Assembly: GCA_016208065.1 (NCBI GenBank)
Contig: JACQYU010000082.1
Span: forward strand, 1 to 8,971
Length of the DNA stretch: 8,971 nt
DNA from: Candidatus Falkowiibacteriota bacterium
Lineage (GTDB): Bacteria > Patescibacteriota > Patescibacteriia > Patescibacteriales > GWC2-42-12
Direction: 5' to 3'
A program made the translations under genes and the position numbers. Of the stretch, positions 6,975 through 8,971 are shown one piece after another. Positions within the stretch are counted from its first letter, which is position 1. Every line of letters starts with the position of its first letter. The notes under the pieces were generated by a model. The model was not told the origin of the DNA and did not search any database. It saw nothing but the letters and a program-made list of their open reading frames with translations.

Positions 6975-7916
6975 ATGAAAAAAGCTTATAAAATAATTAC
7001 AATGGTTTTTTCAGCCGCTTTAATTATCGGTTTGGTGTTTTATTTTGAAAAAGACATTGATTCGTCCATAAATAATTTAAGCCGGCTGATTCAACCTTGC
7101 GATAAGCCGATTAAATATTCTTTGGGCGAGTTTGATAAAAGATTCGGCTTGAGCCAAGAGGATTTTTTAAAGGCCGTAGATCAGGCGGCGCAAATTTGGC
7201 AAGAGCCCTTAAATAAAAAATTATTCAGTTACGCGGCCGGCGAAGCTTTAAAAATTAATTTGATTTATGACTCACGCCAAGAGGCCACGGATAAATTAAA
7301 AAAGCTGGGTTTTAGCATCCATAATGATCAAGCCACTTATGATTCTTTAAAGGCTGAATATAATGCTTTTGATAAAATCTATAAGGCGCGAAAAAACGAG
7401 CTTGATAATATTGTTAAATATTACGAAGAGCAGAAAGCTAATTATGACGAGGAAGTTAAAGCGGCTAATAAGCGCGGCGGAGCAAATTCGAACGAATACG
7501 CTATTCTAGAGCAAGAAAGAAAAGATTTGAATAATCTGGCGGAATCAATCAAGCAAAAACAAACAGCGATTAATAAAACGGTTGAGGATATTAACGCCGT
7601 AGCCAGCGTTATAAACCGGCTAATCCGCGAACTTAATTTAAGCGTCAGCGATTATAATACTGTCGGCGCCGGCGCTTCGGGCGAATTTCAGGAAGGCCAA
7701 TACGTTCGGGACGCCTCCGGAGAAAGAATTAATATTTATCAGTTTGATAATCATGAAGCTTTAATCAGGGTGCTGGCGCATGAGCTGGGCCACGCCTTGG
7801 GCCTTGAGCATATAGATAATCCTCAAGCGATTATGTATCGCTTAAACGAGAGCGGCAATGATAAAATAACGGCCGATGATATAGCGGCGCTAAAACAAGT
7901 TTGTAAAATAAAATAA
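6975..7916 (+). CDS. membrane-anchored matrixin-like zinc metalloprotease with coiled-coil insertion
   Basis: 313 aa. One N-terminal hydrophobic segment (about residues 6-23, after MKKAYK) serves as signal anchor or uncleaved signal, placing the rest outside the cytoplasm. The metzincin zinc site HELGHALGLEH is at 269-279 (three His ligands, Glu270 catalytic) and the Met-turn AIMY at 285-288, as in matrixins (M10). The N-terminal catalytic half is at about 41-100 (W75; strand LKINLIYD, 92-99). Between this strand and the later RINIYQF strand (251-257) lies a highly charged helical stretch, about 117-222, predicted coiled coil, containing ANKRGGANSNEYAILEQERKD around its turn. Cys42 and Cys310 could form a disulfide that ties the ends together. 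No propeptide cysteine switch is obvious. It is divergent from the surface-protein operon, so surface-protein processing is a possible job, but that is inference. It is followed by its own terminator. Confidence 0.87.
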   Translation: MKKAYKIITMVFSAALIIGLVFYFEKDIDSSINNLSRLIQPCDKPIKYSLGEFDKRFGLSQEDFLKAVDQAAQIWQEPLNKKLFSYAAGEALKINLIYDSRQEATDKLKKLGFSIHNDQATYDSLKAEYNAFDKIYKARKNELDNIVKYYEEQKANYDEEVKAANKRGGANSNEYAILEQERKDLNNLAESIKQKQTAINKTVEDINAVASVINRLIRELNLSVSDYNTVGAGASGEFQEGQYVRDASGERINIYQFDNHEALIRVLAHELGHALGLEHIDNPQAIMYRLNESGNDKITADDIAALKQVCKIK

Positions 7917-7936
7917 ATTTTTAACCAAAATAAAGG

Positions 7937-7972
7937 GAAACGGCGCTGTTCGGGCGCCGTTTCGTTAATTTT
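7937..7972 (+). terminator. intrinsic terminator after the protease gene
   Basis: A perfect ten-base-pair stem, GAAACGGCGC (7937-7946) with GCGCCGTTTC (7954-7963), and a seven-base loop (TGTTCGG), followed after GTTAA by a T-run at about 7969-7973. It starts 20 bases after the protease stop, so the DedA-PAP2 gene downstream needs its own promoter. Confidence 0.8.
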
Positions 7973-7998
7973 TCATTTATTAATTTAAGTGTTATATT
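7970..7998 (+). promoter_or_regulatory. candidate leaderless promoter of the DedA-PAP2 gene
   Basis: TTTTCA (7970-7975, four of six matches to TTGACA), a 17-bp spacer ending in TGT, then TATATT (7993-7998), i.e. an extended -10 TGnTATATT. The hexamer occupies -12 to -7 relative to the A of ATG 8005, so transcription would start at or next to the start codon. There is no Shine-Dalgarno sequence, which fits a leaderless message. The position right after a terminator supports a promoter here. Confidence 0.55.
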
Positions 7999-8004
7999 AT
8001 ATTT

Positions 8005-8971
8005 ATGTTTAATGCTAATGATTTTCTATTAAATTTGCCTTTGCCTTTAATTGATCATTGGGGATATTTGATCATATTTGTTTCCGCCATAGCCGAAACC
8101 TTGCCGATTTTAGGCGCTTTTATCCCCGGCCATACAATAATTATATTAGGAGGGCTTTTAGCTAAATTAGGCATATTAAGGCTTGAAGCGGTTATGGTTA
8201 CGGCGGCTTTTGGCGCGGTTATCGGCGATTTATTAGCTTATTATATCGGACGTAAATTCGGTTATGATTTTGTTATCCGTTATGGCAAACATTTTTTTTT
8301 AGACGAAGAAAAATATAACAAAACCAAAGATTTGGTAGCCGAACATACGGGCAAAGCTTTAATCATTGGGCGCTTTAGCCCGTTTACCAGGGCGTTGTCA
8401 GCTTTTTTGGCCGGCATATATAAAATAAAATTGCCTAAATTTATTTTTTATTCCATTATCGGCGGTGTTGGCTGGTCAGTTATTTCCGTATTTTTTGGCT
8501 ATGCTGTCGGCCATGGTTTTAAGGGCGCGGCTAAATATTTTGGACAAATAGTTTTTATCGCCATAATTTTAATTGTTTTAATATTTTTAGCTTATCGGAT
8601 GCTTAATAAAAAAAGGCAGGTTTTTGTTAAAAGCCATAGTCTATATTTGGCTTTAAACGCGTTATCAATTTATGTTTTTTCCAAAATGGCCGAAGATTAT
8701 TTTGACAAAGAGTCAACCTATAGGCTTGATTCTTGGATTGGAGAAAATATACATTTATTATGGCAGGCTTGGTTAAACAAACTAATGATTATTACAACCA
8801 ATGTTTTAAGCCCGGAAATCTTGTTAGCCGCAGCAATACTCTCCGCTGTTTATTTTTTTATTAAAAAAAATTGGTATAATGCCGCTTTAATTTTCATAAG
8901 TTCGGCCGGCGGTTTGATTTTAGGCGAGATTTCAAAAAGGTTAATCGGCCGCCTTAGGCCGCCCGGAGGAT
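8005..8971 (+). CDS. DedA (VTT)-PAP2 phosphatase fusion membrane protein, 3' end outside window
   Basis: Open frame from ATG 8005 to the window edge, 322 codons so far, no stop. Residues 1-200 are a DedA/SNARE-associated (VTT) domain: SAIAETLPILGAFIPGHT (27-44) carries the E-x-x-x-P...P-G re-entrant motif, GDLLAYYIGRKFG (74-86) follows, and GRFSPFTRALSAFLAG (122-137) is the conserved R-F-x-P-x-x-R segment. Several hydrophobic helices follow (about 148-168, 180-198). After a basic loop (NKKRQVFVKS) a second membrane unit begins (212-226, 271-286, 291-308), and the last visible residues KRLIGRLRP (311-319) fit PAP2 motif 1, K-x6-R-P. DedA proteins act in membrane-lipid (undecaprenyl phosphate) translocation and PAP2 enzymes dephosphorylate lipid pyrophosphates or phosphates, so a fused lipid-carrier recycling role is plausible. 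PAP2 motifs 2 (SGH) and 3 would lie beyond the window, so activity cannot be judged. Confidence 0.87.
   Translation, partial: MFNANDFLLNLPLPLIDHWGYLIIFVSAIAETLPILGAFIPGHTIIILGGLLAKLGILRLEAVMVTAAFGAVIGDLLAYYIGRKFGYDFVIRYGKHFFLDEEKYNKTKDLVAEHTGKALIIGRFSPFTRALSAFLAGIYKIKLPKFIFYSIIGGVGWSVISVFFGYAVGHGFKGAAKYFGQIVFIAIILIVLIFLAYRMLNKKRQVFVKSHSLYLALNALSIYVFSKMAEDYFDKESTYRLDSWIGENIHLLWQAWLNKLMIITTNVLSPEILLAAAILSAVYFFIKKNWYNAALIFISSAGGLILGEISKRLIGRLRPPGG

Overview
The window looks like a piece of the small, AT-rich genome of a Candidate Phyla Radiation bacterium (Patescibacteria, probably a Parcubacteria-type lineage). The reasons are the long secreted Ig-like mosaic protein with a poly-glycine linker and a C-terminal 'RGxDKKxYVIxxGxKKHI' domain that I associate with this group, a dockerin-like tail of the 'ELLxYIxxWKxGxVSxxxLLxAIxFWKxGxGC' kind, a matrixin-like protease with a helical insert, and the absence of a Shine-Dalgarno sequence at any of the six visible gene starts. 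TGA acts as a stop (the ABC-F gene ends with it), which argues against the recoded Gracilibacteria/SR1 lineages. The taxonomy rests on pattern recognition, not on a marker gene.

Layout. Plus strand, 1-2708: the last 32 codons of a TspO/MBR-family membrane protein; a HI0933/BaiN-type flavoprotein that appears to lack its C-terminal end; a short gap with an extended -10 motif, a two-codon mini-ORF and a hairpin with a T-run; then a compact ABC-F ATPase. A strong bidirectional hairpin at 2781-2817 separates this block from a convergent minus-strand block (6571 to 2832) of two large secreted proteins, 49 bases apart and probably co-transcribed. The promoter-proximal one is split by a frameshift that coincides with a 26-nt gap relative to its own second repeat, and the distal one is intact (932 aa). 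A 403-bp AT-rich region without genes separates these from a divergent plus-strand membrane-anchored matrixin-like metalloprotease (6975-7916), followed by a terminator, a good candidate leaderless promoter, and a DedA-PAP2 fusion protein that runs off the right edge (8005-8971+).

How the parts might fit. The minus-strand genes and the divergent protease together suggest a cell-surface module: two exported adhesin-like proteins and an extracytoplasmic zinc protease that share one regulatory region. The plus-strand left block is housekeeping or translation related. No mobile element, CRISPR array, tRNA or rRNA is visible. The most thought-provoking items are the possible attenuator-like leader of the ABC-F gene, the repeated TGTTAnnnT motif 6-8 nt before ATG codons, and the frameshifted surface protein whose break lies inside a locally homogenised repeat.
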